A model generated the notes under the pieces. That model searched no databases. It saw only the letters and a list, made by a program, of their open reading frames with translations, and had not been told where the DNA came from. A stretch of 64,000 nucleotides of DNA from Legionella worsleiensis. Its GTDB lineage: Bacteria; Pseudomonadota; Gammaproteobacteria; Legionellales; Legionellaceae. Positions within the stretch are counted from its first letter, which is position 1. Each line of letters opens with the position of its first letter. A program made the translations under genes and the position numbers. Location: assembly GCF_001467535.1 (NCBI RefSeq), contig NZ_LNZC01000001.1, positions 1 to 64,000 on the forward strand, read 5' to 3'. This document shows, in pieces, positions 9,931 to 17,369 of the stretch.

Positions 9931-10578
9931 ATGGATACGTATGCTGATAGAAGAGACGCAGGAAAAGTTTTGGTTCCTTACCTTCAATCTTATGCCCATC
10001 AACCAAATGTGATTATTTTGGCGTTGCCTCGAGGGGGTGTTCCTGTCGCTATTGAGTTAGCAGACTCTCTTGGTTTACCGCTCGAGGTATTTGTTGTGAG
10101 AAAATTAGGTGTTCCGGGCCAGGAAGAGCTGGCTATGGGCGCAATAGCGTCGGGAGGCATCATTCTTTTTAATGAATCCTTAATAGCACAGTTGGATTTG
10201 GATGCATCTTTAATTCAAACCGTTATTGAGCGAGAAAAAAAGGAGTTAGAACGCAGGGAGTTTTTATATCGCAGAAATCGTCTACCTCTTCAACTCAATG
10301 GAAAAACCGTCATTTTGGTTGATGATGGAATAGCCACTGGATTTACCATGCGTGCGGCTGTTTTGGCAATTCGTAAGCAAACCCCCAAGCATCTGGTTAT
10401 TGCCGTACCGGTTGCGGAACCGGCGATATGCAAGAACATGGAAGCAATCGTTGATCACATAGTATGTCCTTTAAAACCTGCTCATTTTAATGCAGTTGGA
10501 CAATGGTATGACCATTTTTCGCAAGTGTCTGATGACGAAGTGATTCAGATGTTAAGTCATAGGCAAGATAAAATTTAA
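9931..10578 (+). CDS. Phosphoribosyltransferase-family protein
   Basis: A 215-residue type I phosphoribosyltransferase. The PRPP-binding signature is the hydrophobic strand ILVDDGIATGFT, with the two acidic residues followed by a small-residue loop. Upstream are the LPRGGVPVA loop and VRKLGVPGQEELAMGA, both typical of the COG1926-type predicted PRTases, not of dedicated purine or pyrimidine salvage enzymes. The substrate is unknown. GGAG-like bases (ATCTGGAGTG) precede the ATG. It stands alone between the VirK-like gene (divergent) and the ubiquitin-like gene (convergent). Confidence 0.85.
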   Translation: MDTYADRRDAGKVLVPYLQSYAHQPNVIILALPRGGVPVAIELADSLGLPLEVFVVRKLGVPGQEELAMGAIASGGIILFNESLIAQLDLDASLIQTVIEREKKELERREFLYRRNRLPLQLNGKTVILVDDGIATGFTMRAAVLAIRKQTPKHLVIAVPVAEPAICKNMEAIVDHIVCPLKPAHFNAVGQWYDHFSQVSDDEVIQMLSHRQDKI

Positions 10579-10699
10579 AATTACTCCATAAGTCCCTTTG
10601 AGCCAGTTATGACAAAAATAATGTTGTATCGTTTATTAAGACGGGGAGTGATATTGCCCCCCGGGGAAGCCAGGGGAGCATGAATACATCCCTGCTGAT

Positions 10700-11416
10700 T
10701 TAGTTCTGTGTTGGATAAATAGTACGGGTTATATCGTGTTCCGCATCTTCCACAACCTGAACTGTTTGGGGCTTTTTCAGAGTAAAAAACGAATTAGAGC
10801 CATAAACAGGTATAATGGAAAAAAGGATATTGGCTATAGTTTTTAAAAAATTTGCCAATTTATCTTGCCAGTCTAAATTGTTTAACAGCCCCAATTTTGC
10901 TTCATTAATCGCTTCTGAGCATGATTCATAAAAGATTTTCTTTGATTCTTGCCATGAAGATTTAGAGCAATTCAGTGTTTTGTAGGCAGTATTGAGTTTA
11001 TGAATCAAGTAGAGTGCTACGTTATCATTTGCTTCGAGTTTCGGTCGATTCGCTTGAGCAAGATCTGATACAAGGCAATCCAGTTTGGTTCTTAATACCA
11101 TCATTAAGACAGGATCAAAGCTATTAAACTCAGTATTATCTTTGATTACTCGCTTTTTACAAAGATGAAGCACGGTTTCTGAGCCTAGCTGGATGTTTGC
11201 ATCTCTGGCGTTGCCATTTTGGGCTGCAAGGCGCATGTGTTCTTTAAACGTTAATTGGTCTTGCCACTCCAGGCCACAAAAAATAATTCCAATAGTCGCT
11301 CGGTCTATGCGGTGTTGCGCTTCAATTAACTGTTTTAATTCGCTGCAGGTGGTATTGGCGTTTTCTACGTCAATTATCAGTTCTTTTCCTTCAACAGGCA
11401 GGATACGGATTTGCAT
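10700..11416 (-). CDS. Protein with N-terminal ubiquitin-like domain, effector candidate
   Basis: A 238-residue cytosolic protein whose first ~89 residues follow the ubiquitin fold order: MQIRILPVEGKELIIDVE (strands 1-2), TTCSELKQLIEAQ (helix), IIFCGLEWQD at 44-53 (matching LIFAGKQLED of ubiquitin) and ETVLHLCKKR at 80-89 (matching STLHLVLRLR). A roughly ten-residue insertion sits before the last strand. There is no C-terminal diglycine, so it should not be conjugated; it is more likely to mimic or dock as a UBL. Residues 90-238 are helical, with a hydrophobic patch FLKTIANILFSIIPVYG near 190-207 of a type seen in Legionella effector C-terminal regions. Alone on the minus strand, facing the phosphoribosyltransferase gene. 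Bacterial UBL proteins are unusual, and effector status is inference. Confidence 0.8.
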   Translation of the reverse strand: MQIRILPVEGKELIIDVENANTTCSELKQLIEAQHRIDRATIGIIFCGLEWQDQLTFKEHMRLAAQNGNARDANIQLGSETVLHLCKKRVIKDNTEFNSFDPVLMMVLRTKLDCLVSDLAQANRPKLEANDNVALYLIHKLNTAYKTLNCSKSSWQESKKIFYESCSEAINEAKLGLLNNLDWQDKLANFLKTIANILFSIIPVYGSNSFFTLKKPQTVQVVEDAEHDITRTIYPTQN

Positions 11417-11634
11417 AGATGCTCTACAATATATTGGTGTTTATATATTATAATACTTGCGCTCTTATCAATCAATTGTTTTCTTGTAACTCACCTTGAT
11501 TTCAGGATTAAAGCTCAGTGTTTTTGCTCTTTGCATACAAATCTACAGTTTTGCGTTGACGGGTTACTGTTTCTATGTCAACTTGAACATGAAGGCCGCT
11601 TTTTCAATTCATAAAAAATCTAAGGAAGGATATT

Positions 11635-12120
11635 ATGTCTCATAAGAAAAACCGCAGTCTTAAATTTGCCCAGGGAACAGGTTATGCTGTTTTATCAGGA
11701 GTTGCCGCAGTAGGTACGGTAGTTCTTGCAACTGCAACAGTGGGTTTGGCCATGTCCGTTGTGGGTATTCCTCTTGCTTTTGTCACTGGTGTGGGTACCG
11801 CAGGATGTGCTGCTGGTACGGTGTATTGTGGTTATAAAGCCGGCCATAAATTCTCCCATGCTTTTGAATCTTCTCACCACGAGAATCACCATCATCATTA
11901 TCTTGACAAGGCTGATACACGAGATGGAGATGAAGGCGGGGCGCAAACTTTAGCTCAAGTGAGTGAGCCTGATTTATCTCATCAGGTGAATTTTGTTGGA
12001 TCATCAAAGCCATTCTTTGCTTCACCATCCAGACAAAAGGGTTTAAAAAATTCTGTGATGGATAGCGTTGTAAGCAGCGTTGTCGAAGATGCTCCGGAAG
12101 TTGCAAAAGCCGCATTGTGA
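11635..12120 (+). CDS. Small glycine-rich membrane protein with His-rich segment
   Basis: A 161-residue protein of unknown family. Residues ~13-70 are an Ala/Gly/Val-rich hydrophobic hairpin (VAAVGTVVLATATVGLAMS... VTGVGTAGCAAGTVYCGY), which would cross or insert in a membrane twice. A SSHHENHHHHY stretch follows, able in principle to bind metal, and then a polar, probably disordered tail. AAGGAAGG lies just before the ATG, a strong ribosome-binding site. The glycine-zipper-like hairpin and polar C-terminus would suit a secreted membrane-inserting effector, but nothing proves it. Preceded by a 218-base divergent region shared with the ubiquitin-like gene. Confidence 0.65.
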   Translation: MSHKKNRSLKFAQGTGYAVLSGVAAVGTVVLATATVGLAMSVVGIPLAFVTGVGTAGCAAGTVYCGYKAGHKFSHAFESSHHENHHHHYLDKADTRDGDEGGAQTLAQVSEPDLSHQVNFVGSSKPFFASPSRQKGLKNSVMDSVVSSVVEDAPEVAKAAL

Positions 12121-12279
12121 TGGATTCTTGGACCGGGAGCTTCGTCAGGAGCTCCTTCTTGAAATAAGTCTTATACAAAATTTTAATAATCTGTATTCAC
12201 ATTTTAAATGAACAATTAATGATCAGTTAATCCATTCAATTATATGATGACTAATCCGACTACCAAGGAGTATATCATC

Positions 12280-13719
12280 ATGCCAGACAACCCAAGCAGC
12301 AGCAGTTCTGAAACCGCACCGGATTTTTCTCAGGATATTGAGCTTGCTGACCACTATGCTGAGCCAGAATACTCTTCTGTGTTGTCGGCAATGCAACAAC
12401 TAGGCGTTCAGGGTGCGCAGCGGTATCTGAAGCCTTTTGGTTCAGGATTTCTTGCGGCTAATGCCATGTATGGACTGTTAACTACTGTACTGGAAGGTTA
12501 TCCAAATCTGGTGCCACAAATGCGGCGCATTTTGGCAGAGTATCAAATCCCGGCAATAGCAGCTACGTATGTCACTCTCGGTGCTTTAAACGCAGTAGAA
12601 GTAAAAGAAGTTAAAGAAGCAAACAGAGTTGCTTTGTCTTTGATGGATGGTTTGGGTGCTACAGCATTTAGCCTTCCCATGACCATGGAAATAGTGACAC
12701 GATTTGTGCAGTTAATTGAAGCGGAACCCCGCAGTTCTGATGTACAAATTCCCAATTGGGCTGCGGGTATTATTGTTACTTTTTGTGGCGTATTGGGGGT
12801 TATTCAATCCTTACAGACGGATTATCTGAAAACAAATGCAGCAGATCCTGAACGTGAACAATCAATCATTAACCGAATAGTAACCCATCCTTCGATGTTA
12901 ACCGCTGCGGCTGTGATGAAGTCAGCGGCAAGCATTCATGGCGTCACCATGGCGTTTATGGATATTGCGCAGGTAAATACTCAGGCAAATTTAGAATACT
13001 ACCTGCGCTGGGGCATTACTTTGGCCGCTGGTGTGATTGGCGGTTATGTGCTGGGTAGACCCAATCCAGAAGAGCGTTATGATGCGATTATCATGAATCG
13101 CACATTAACCGCAGCTCAGTTGTTTACTCTTTGTCTGGCTTTTGTTGGAACCTTTTATTTATCTCCAGATGCTGAAAAAGTCTATGGCGATGTCATTCAG
13201 GAGCAAACCGTTTTGTGGGCTGCTATTATTCCTGTACTGGTTACTGCGATTAATTTATTTCACTATCTGTGGGTAGCCAGTCCAGATTTGATCGCCAAAT
13301 TCTCTGTTATTTTACCTGATTCACCATCGTCAATCGATGAAGAGCGTGCGCTCAATGTACAGAGCGACATCTGCTATGGAACCACCACTTTTGTCAGTGA
13401 CTCCAGCGATTCTGAACCCTACTCATCGTTGTCCGATATCGAGTTTAGTTTAAGCAGTGCCAGTGATTCTGATGGTTCAACCAGAGAGAGTTCTTGCGAA
13501 CAAAACGAAAGTTCATCAGATGATGTATCCTCTCAATTCGGCGAAGAAGAGTCTAGCTATAACTATGAGCAAGCGGGTAGTGCGCTTAAAGATGATGAAA
13601 AGTGTGCTAGCATAAGTTATGCACGACTGATTGACGCATCCAGCCCAATCTTTAGGGCAACTGCTTCTATGGCTCCACTTGAAGAGGTCATTTATCGAAA
13701 CAGATTTTATACACAATAA
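12280..13719 (+). CDS. Polytopic membrane protein with long Ser/Asp/Glu-rich tail
   Basis: A 479-residue protein of no recognised family. ATG 12280 is chosen over ATG 12244 because AAGGAG stands about 15 bases upstream. Residues ~30-330 hold roughly seven or eight hydrophobic segments (for example NWAAGIIVTFCGVLGVIQSL and WGITLAAGVIGGYVLG). From about 345 to 450 the chain becomes extremely serine- and acid-rich (SDSSDSEPYSSLSDIEF, SSASDSDGS, NESSSDDVSSQFGEEESS), followed by a short C-terminal hydrophobic-polar tail. That architecture fits an integral membrane protein with a flexible cytosolic tail and E/S-rich C-terminal region of the kind found in Dot/Icm substrates. Only 17 bases separate it from the next gene, so they may be co-transcribed. 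Confidence 0.7.
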   Translation: MPDNPSSSSSETAPDFSQDIELADHYAEPEYSSVLSAMQQLGVQGAQRYLKPFGSGFLAANAMYGLLTTVLEGYPNLVPQMRRILAEYQIPAIAATYVTLGALNAVEVKEVKEANRVALSLMDGLGATAFSLPMTMEIVTRFVQLIEAEPRSSDVQIPNWAAGIIVTFCGVLGVIQSLQTDYLKTNAADPEREQSIINRIVTHPSMLTAAAVMKSAASIHGVTMAFMDIAQVNTQANLEYYLRWGITLAAGVIGGYVLGRPNPEERYDAIIMNRTLTAAQLFTLCLAFVGTFYLSPDAEKVYGDVIQEQTVLWAAIIPVLVTAINLFHYLWVASPDLIAKFSVILPDSPSSIDEERALNVQSDICYGTTTFVSDSSDSEPYSSLSDIEFSLSSASDSDGSTRESSCEQNESSSDDVSSQFGEEESSYNYEQAGSALKDDEKCASISYARLIDASSPIFRATASMAPLEEVIYRNRFYTQ

Positions 13720-13736
13720 GTCACAGGAGAATTCCA

Positions 13737-14273
13737 ATGAATAAAGTCGCAATTGCCTTTTTTGCTCTGTTTACCGTGCTTTTATCTTCCTTGGCTCAAG
13801 CCAAGTCCCCTATGACACAGGCTCATAAGACTAAACTCAATTATATGTTTGTTCAGGTAGGTCAATCCGGTTCTTTAACGCCAATTAAAGGTAAAGAAGG
13901 TTTTTATCAGTTAAAATTGAAGCATACAGGTGAATACGTTCATTATTTTTCTGATCGCCCTAATCGAATAACAGGAGTCTATCCTACCGCAAAATTCGTC
14001 ACGCAGTGGCTGGCAAATAATACCCCTGATGGCTTTAAAAAAATGGCGCCCAATGCTGCATTAAGTGCGCTGAATGTGCATTTATTGAAAAAAAATCAGG
14101 TCAATTTTATAGTGCAGCTCTCTGAACCTGCTTATAACGCAAAAACTCAAACCATGACATATGTTGCCCAGGTCTTACCTGGTGAACAGAATGTAATGCC
14201 CATGAAACATCTTAAACAGGTTGCTTTATTTATTGATAGTTATTGCGCCAGTTGTGTTGGTCAAGGGTTTTAA
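13737..14273 (+). CDS. Exported protein of unknown function
   Basis: A 178-residue protein with a clear Sec signal peptide (MNKVAIAFFALFTVLLSSLAQA, cleavage likely after AQA). The mature part is beta-rich and predicted periplasmic, with paired cysteines (SYCASC) close to the C-terminus that could form a CxxC-type site or disulfide. No family is recognised. CAGGAGAATTCC before the ATG is a good ribosome-binding site, and the gene follows the membrane-protein gene by 17 bases. Confidence 0.7.
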   Translation: MNKVAIAFFALFTVLLSSLAQAKSPMTQAHKTKLNYMFVQVGQSGSLTPIKGKEGFYQLKLKHTGEYVHYFSDRPNRITGVYPTAKFVTQWLANNTPDGFKKMAPNAALSALNVHLLKKNQVNFIVQLSEPAYNAKTQTMTYVAQVLPGEQNVMPMKHLKQVALFIDSYCASCVGQGF

Positions 14274-14297
14274 TTAATACTGACGATTATTTGATTA

Positions 14298-14329
14298 CCC
14301 ATAAGCAAACTGCGCTGTTTGTTTATGGG
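14298..14329. terminator. Stem-loop between convergent genes
   Basis: CCCATAAGCAAAC and GTTTGTTTATGGG form a 13-pair stem with one G-T wobble around a 6-base loop. It lies between the exported-protein gene and the convergent acid phosphatase gene, where it can serve both directions. No long T-run follows, so it may act as an mRNA-end stabiliser or a weak terminator. Confidence 0.6.
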
Positions 14330-14357
14330 TTGCCAAGCCAAATTGTTATTGATTAGG

Positions 14358-15410
14358 TTAGATTTTAATCAGTGACACAAATTGGTTTAACTCACATTCC
14401 ATGCTGTCACATCCTGGAATAAACACCGGTTCATTATTGTAAGTGACCTTTACTGTGTAATAGTTGGTGCCTTTTTCATAAAGTGAAAAATTGAGATTGG
14501 CTGCGTAAGGTGGTGGAGTGTTCAAAGGGGCGCCCAAAAAGCTTAATGCTCCAGCAACAGTAGTGTCATGGGCAGACAACAAGACGTATTTCAATCGGGT
14601 ATTTTGTTTACTGCCTTTTTCAAGAAAGTTGGCTATGTTGGTCATCATTTTAGTGCTGTACGCATTAGCTATCTCTTTGGGCTTTAATTGAGCCGTAAAT
14701 ACCCAGTTACTGGTTGCAATAATCGTTTGAATGTCTGTTGCACTTAATCCTGCAGGCATGGGTGCTTGATGAATTTGATGGATGTATAAGGTATCTCCAA
14801 GCGGTTGTAAATCTTCCAGAGCATGAATGGTGACACCAGTTAGTTGGCTCCAGAGTGGGTATTTATTTTTTAGCGCATTGTTCTTTTCCTGCCACTCCTG
14901 AGTTGAATAGACATGGTTTTGCATTAAAGTTTCGTATTCCTCTTTACTTAAATGCGGCAGAATCATTTCATCATATTGGGATGGCGCACTGAAAATGGGC
15001 AGGGGTTGGAATGCATGAGGTAATGCAGGAGATGTAGACCCTGATGTTCTGGGTCCTGTTCCTTGAGGGTACAGACCTAGCAGGAACGATTGGGCGCTCA
15101 TCAGGGTGCGCTCATAATCGGTAGAACGAACGAACAAGGTTCCGTACTCATAATGTTCTGGTAACAAGTGTGTTTGTTCAATATATTTTTTTCTCAATGC
15201 TTCCCCAAGATTGTATTCCTGTTTCATTCCTTCTGCGGTGAGTTGGCCTGGGCCTTCTGGCCAGGAATAAGTAACGGCAGGTAGTGAGTAAATTGGTGTT
15301 CTGTCACCGTGGCGAATGATGTCTATTGCAAAAACAAGCCTGTCTGCTGCAAATAAAACGGATGGTGCGCTAAATAATACGCTGCATAAAAATCGGATGA
15401 TGTTGTCCAT
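14358..15410 (-). CDS. map: Histidine acid phosphatase (Map-like major acid phosphatase)
   Basis: A 350-residue secreted phosphomonoesterase. A signal peptide covers about residues 1-21 (FLCSVLFSAPSVLFAA). The catalytic RHGDRTP motif is at 33-39, whose histidine is phosphorylated during hydrolysis, and the proton-donor motif LSAHDTT lies in the C-terminal third. Length and layout match the Legionella major acid phosphatase Map, a tartrate-sensitive enzyme exported by the type II system; the symbol rests on that likeness and not on a database match. Cysteines in the last 25 residues (GCDSMEC) probably form a disulfide, as in other histidine acid phosphatases. It is monocistronic, with its own stem-loop downstream. 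Confidence 0.88.
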   Translation of the reverse strand: MDNIIRFLCSVLFSAPSVLFAADRLVFAIDIIRHGDRTPIYSLPAVTYSWPEGPGQLTAEGMKQEYNLGEALRKKYIEQTHLLPEHYEYGTLFVRSTDYERTLMSAQSFLLGLYPQGTGPRTSGSTSPALPHAFQPLPIFSAPSQYDEMILPHLSKEEYETLMQNHVYSTQEWQEKNNALKNKYPLWSQLTGVTIHALEDLQPLGDTLYIHQIHQAPMPAGLSATDIQTIIATSNWVFTAQLKPKEIANAYSTKMMTNIANFLEKGSKQNTRLKYVLLSAHDTTVAGALSFLGAPLNTPPPYAANLNFSLYEKGTNYYTVKVTYNNEPVFIPGCDSMECELNQFVSLIKI

Positions 15411-15615
15411 AGAATAGGTATTCCTTAATCTAAAAAAAAGCGGTATTTTGAGTTATTGGTAGCCATGGTCTTATTGATTCTGTCCAGGCCACTGGCACTA
15501 TGACGAGAATTGAACCGAAAATCAAGAACTGTAGTTGGTCAAATAAATGTCAGGGCTTTACCAATAAATACAATGTTATTATTCTGTGTAATAGGAATAC
15601 TTACAAGGAGTTATT

Positions 15616-16242
15616 ATGAGCTACGATGATGCTATGGATAATCACGCTACTGTGGAAAAGGAATGTATTGGTAAAGGAGCGCATGCGGTGGTTCGTTTGA
15701 GCCATGCAACCCTGTCAAGACCTGTTCCCCCTCACCGACCTCCAAGCCGTTCTGGAAGCCAATTTTTTATGAATCAATCCAAAATTGAGACCAGTGACGA
15801 GTATTTAGATTTCAGTCAAAGTGGTATAGATCTCATTAAAAAAACTTTGGAAAAAGCAATACAACATTATGATGCCCACATTACCAATGGGGAATATCCT
15901 CGCCATAAATCAGGTTGGTTTACTGGCTGGCGGCATGATTCAGAAGGAGTAGAAAAAGCTAAAAATTTGATTGAACAAATAAAACCACTTGATTCTTATG
16001 AACTAATTTTTGTTTATTTGTCTCATTTTTTTTTGGATGAAAAAACCCGTTACAACAATCACTCTTTTTCCTGTTATTTACTGGATGAACTGAATCGTCT
16101 CCTGAAACATAAGCCTGCAGGTACTGCTTCTTATGATAAATTTTCCTGGGGCAATATTGCTGGAGAATTGAAAAAATTATGTTTTGACACGCCAAGACCA
16201 AGCAGTTCCGTTTCTGCGTTATCACCTGCTGAATTGATTTAG
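15616..16242 (+). CDS. Uncharacterised cytosolic protein, effector candidate
   Basis: A 208-residue protein with no signal peptide or membrane segment. The N-terminus (1-50) is polar and Pro/Ser-rich. From about residue 60 there is a helical domain with the landmarks SGWFTGWRHDSEGVEKAKNL and HSFSCYLLDELNRLL. I associate this helix-turn order with a small helical domain shared by several Legionella effectors (the RavJ C-terminal/DUF5617 type); that is recollection and not certain. The C-terminal 20 residues are Ser/Pro-rich. RBS AAGGAG stands 8 bases before the ATG. It is monocistronic. Confidence 0.6.
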   Translation: MSYDDAMDNHATVEKECIGKGAHAVVRLSHATLSRPVPPHRPPSRSGSQFFMNQSKIETSDEYLDFSQSGIDLIKKTLEKAIQHYDAHITNGEYPRHKSGWFTGWRHDSEGVEKAKNLIEQIKPLDSYELIFVYLSHFFLDEKTRYNNHSFSCYLLDELNRLLKHKPAGTASYDKFSWGNIAGELKKLCFDTPRPSSSVSALSPAELI

Positions 16243-16283
16243 GTTACGAATTGCAGAAAGTGGTGTTAAATCGACTTTAACGC

Positions 16284-16490
16284 TTATTCTCCTGCCTCGA
16301 TGCATTGATTGTCAGCATTTTGCTGACAGGCATCCGAGCAGGCAATATCATTGGATTTTTCGCACTGGTTCATACAGGCTTGCATTGTTTGTTGCACGCA
16401 AAGCTCCTGATCTTCCAGTTGCGAAGCAACAGCAGCCTGGGTCGTTATAAAACTTAACAGCACAAGTATCCCAATACAGTGTTTTGCCAT
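16284..16490 (-). CDS. Small cysteine-rich exported protein
   Basis: A 68-residue protein: signal peptide (MAKHCIGILVLLSFITTQAAVA) followed by a ~45-residue mature part with six cysteines spaced C-x7-C-x3-C-x7-C-x3-C-x7-C. That is a regular C-x3-C/C-x7-C pattern expected to form disulfide-linked helical hairpins in the periplasm. ATG 16490 is preceded by AAGGAAAA on the minus strand; the TTG two codons further up is less likely. Function unknown. Confidence 0.6.
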   Translation of the reverse strand: MAKHCIGILVLLSFITTQAAVASQLEDQELCVQQTMQACMNQCEKSNDIACSDACQQNADNQCIEAGE

Positions 16491-16581
16491 GATCAAATTT
16501 TCCTTGCGAAGTATACTTTAAATTTAGCACATAAAATAAACAACAGAATTAGTTGCGGCTTTGTTACTTTGCTAAAGTGTT

Positions 16582-16602
16582 ATTTTAAGTCTAATATTAA
16601 GT
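16582..16602 (-). promoter_or_regulatory. CTTAA-type direct repeat, possible regulator site
   Basis: On the minus strand this reads CTTAATATT-AGA-CTTAAAAT: two CTTAA-headed half-sites about one helical turn apart. It lies some 35 bases upstream of the small exported-protein gene that starts at 16636. The half-site is close to the CTTAAT element described for PmrA control of Legionella effector genes, but the spacing here may not fit that consensus. Confidence 0.3.
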
Positions 16603-16635
16603 CATATTGGTGGATTTATAGCATGGAGGTTGGTG

Positions 16636-16956
16636 ATGCGATTCTTTTTTTGTGGCATTGTGTCACTGTTTTTAGTATTTGTTTCCCCAACTTACGCAAT
16701 ACTCTTGTCACATCCATCCTCTCCAGTGCCTGAGTGTAATCAAAGTTACGAAAATGCTCATGAACCTAAAGTGTTATCTCAGATCTTTTCTGAACTGTAT
16801 GATATTTGTGTAAGAAAAGGAGGGATTCGAGTAAATACCCAATACATTCGTTCGGGAAACTCCAGTGAACCTTATGATGTCATTTTAAATTGCATAGGCG
16901 AGAAGCCCTCTGACTACGTGCTGTTTACTTGTACCTACGGTACATTTAAAGATTGA
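16636..16956 (+). CDS. Small exported protein of unknown function
   Basis: A 106-residue protein with a signal peptide (MRFFFCGIVSLFLVFVSPTYA) and a short mature domain with four cysteines, expected to be disulfide-bonded in the periplasm or outside. ATG 16636 is preferred over the TTG at 16630 because ATGGAGG at 16623-16629 is a strong ribosome-binding site at good spacing. The next gene follows after 13 bases and encodes a second small exported protein, so the two form a likely operon. No family is recognised. Confidence 0.6.
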   Translation: MRFFFCGIVSLFLVFVSPTYAILLSHPSSPVPECNQSYENAHEPKVLSQIFSELYDICVRKGGIRVNTQYIRSGNSSEPYDVILNCIGEKPSDYVLFTCTYGTFKD

Positions 16957-16969
16957 TGGAGATAGGGTA

Positions 16970-17308
16970 ATGGGCGTCATCTTACAGATTGTGTTCAGTT
17001 TAATTTTATTCCTGGGTAGTCTTTCTGCTTTTGCTCTTTCCCCTGTTCATGCCCATAAAATAGAGGTTACAGGTTATCCCATACACTTGGAAAACCCCCG
17101 ATCTACTTATCTTGTTCCGAATTATTTTGAGACCGGTAATGGCGCTAATTTTGTTACTTTAGATAATCAAAAACATGTGTGTTATCTTAAACCACAACCA
17201 GAATTGAGCGCTTTAGATAATAAAATTATTGCTGTTGAGGTTAAAGGGTCACTGCTCTACTGGACTTGTTATGAATTTGATACCAATTATTTTATCATTA
17301 AACCATAA
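16970..17308 (+). CDS. Small exported protein of unknown function
   Basis: A 112-residue protein with a signal peptide (IVFSLILFLGSLSAFA) and a beta-rich mature region with two cysteines (HVCYL and WTCYEF), likely one disulfide. It is the second gene of the two-gene unit that starts at 16636 and ends just before the convergent RND efflux pair. Function unknown. Confidence 0.6.
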   Translation: MGVILQIVFSLILFLGSLSAFALSPVHAHKIEVTGYPIHLENPRSTYLVPNYFETGNGANFVTLDNQKHVCYLKPQPELSALDNKIIAVEVKGSLLYWTCYEFDTNYFIIKP

Positions 17309-17369
17309 TCCCCTAATGCAATAACATCATCAATGTGACTCTCCTGGAGCAAAGATTAGCATTAATGCG

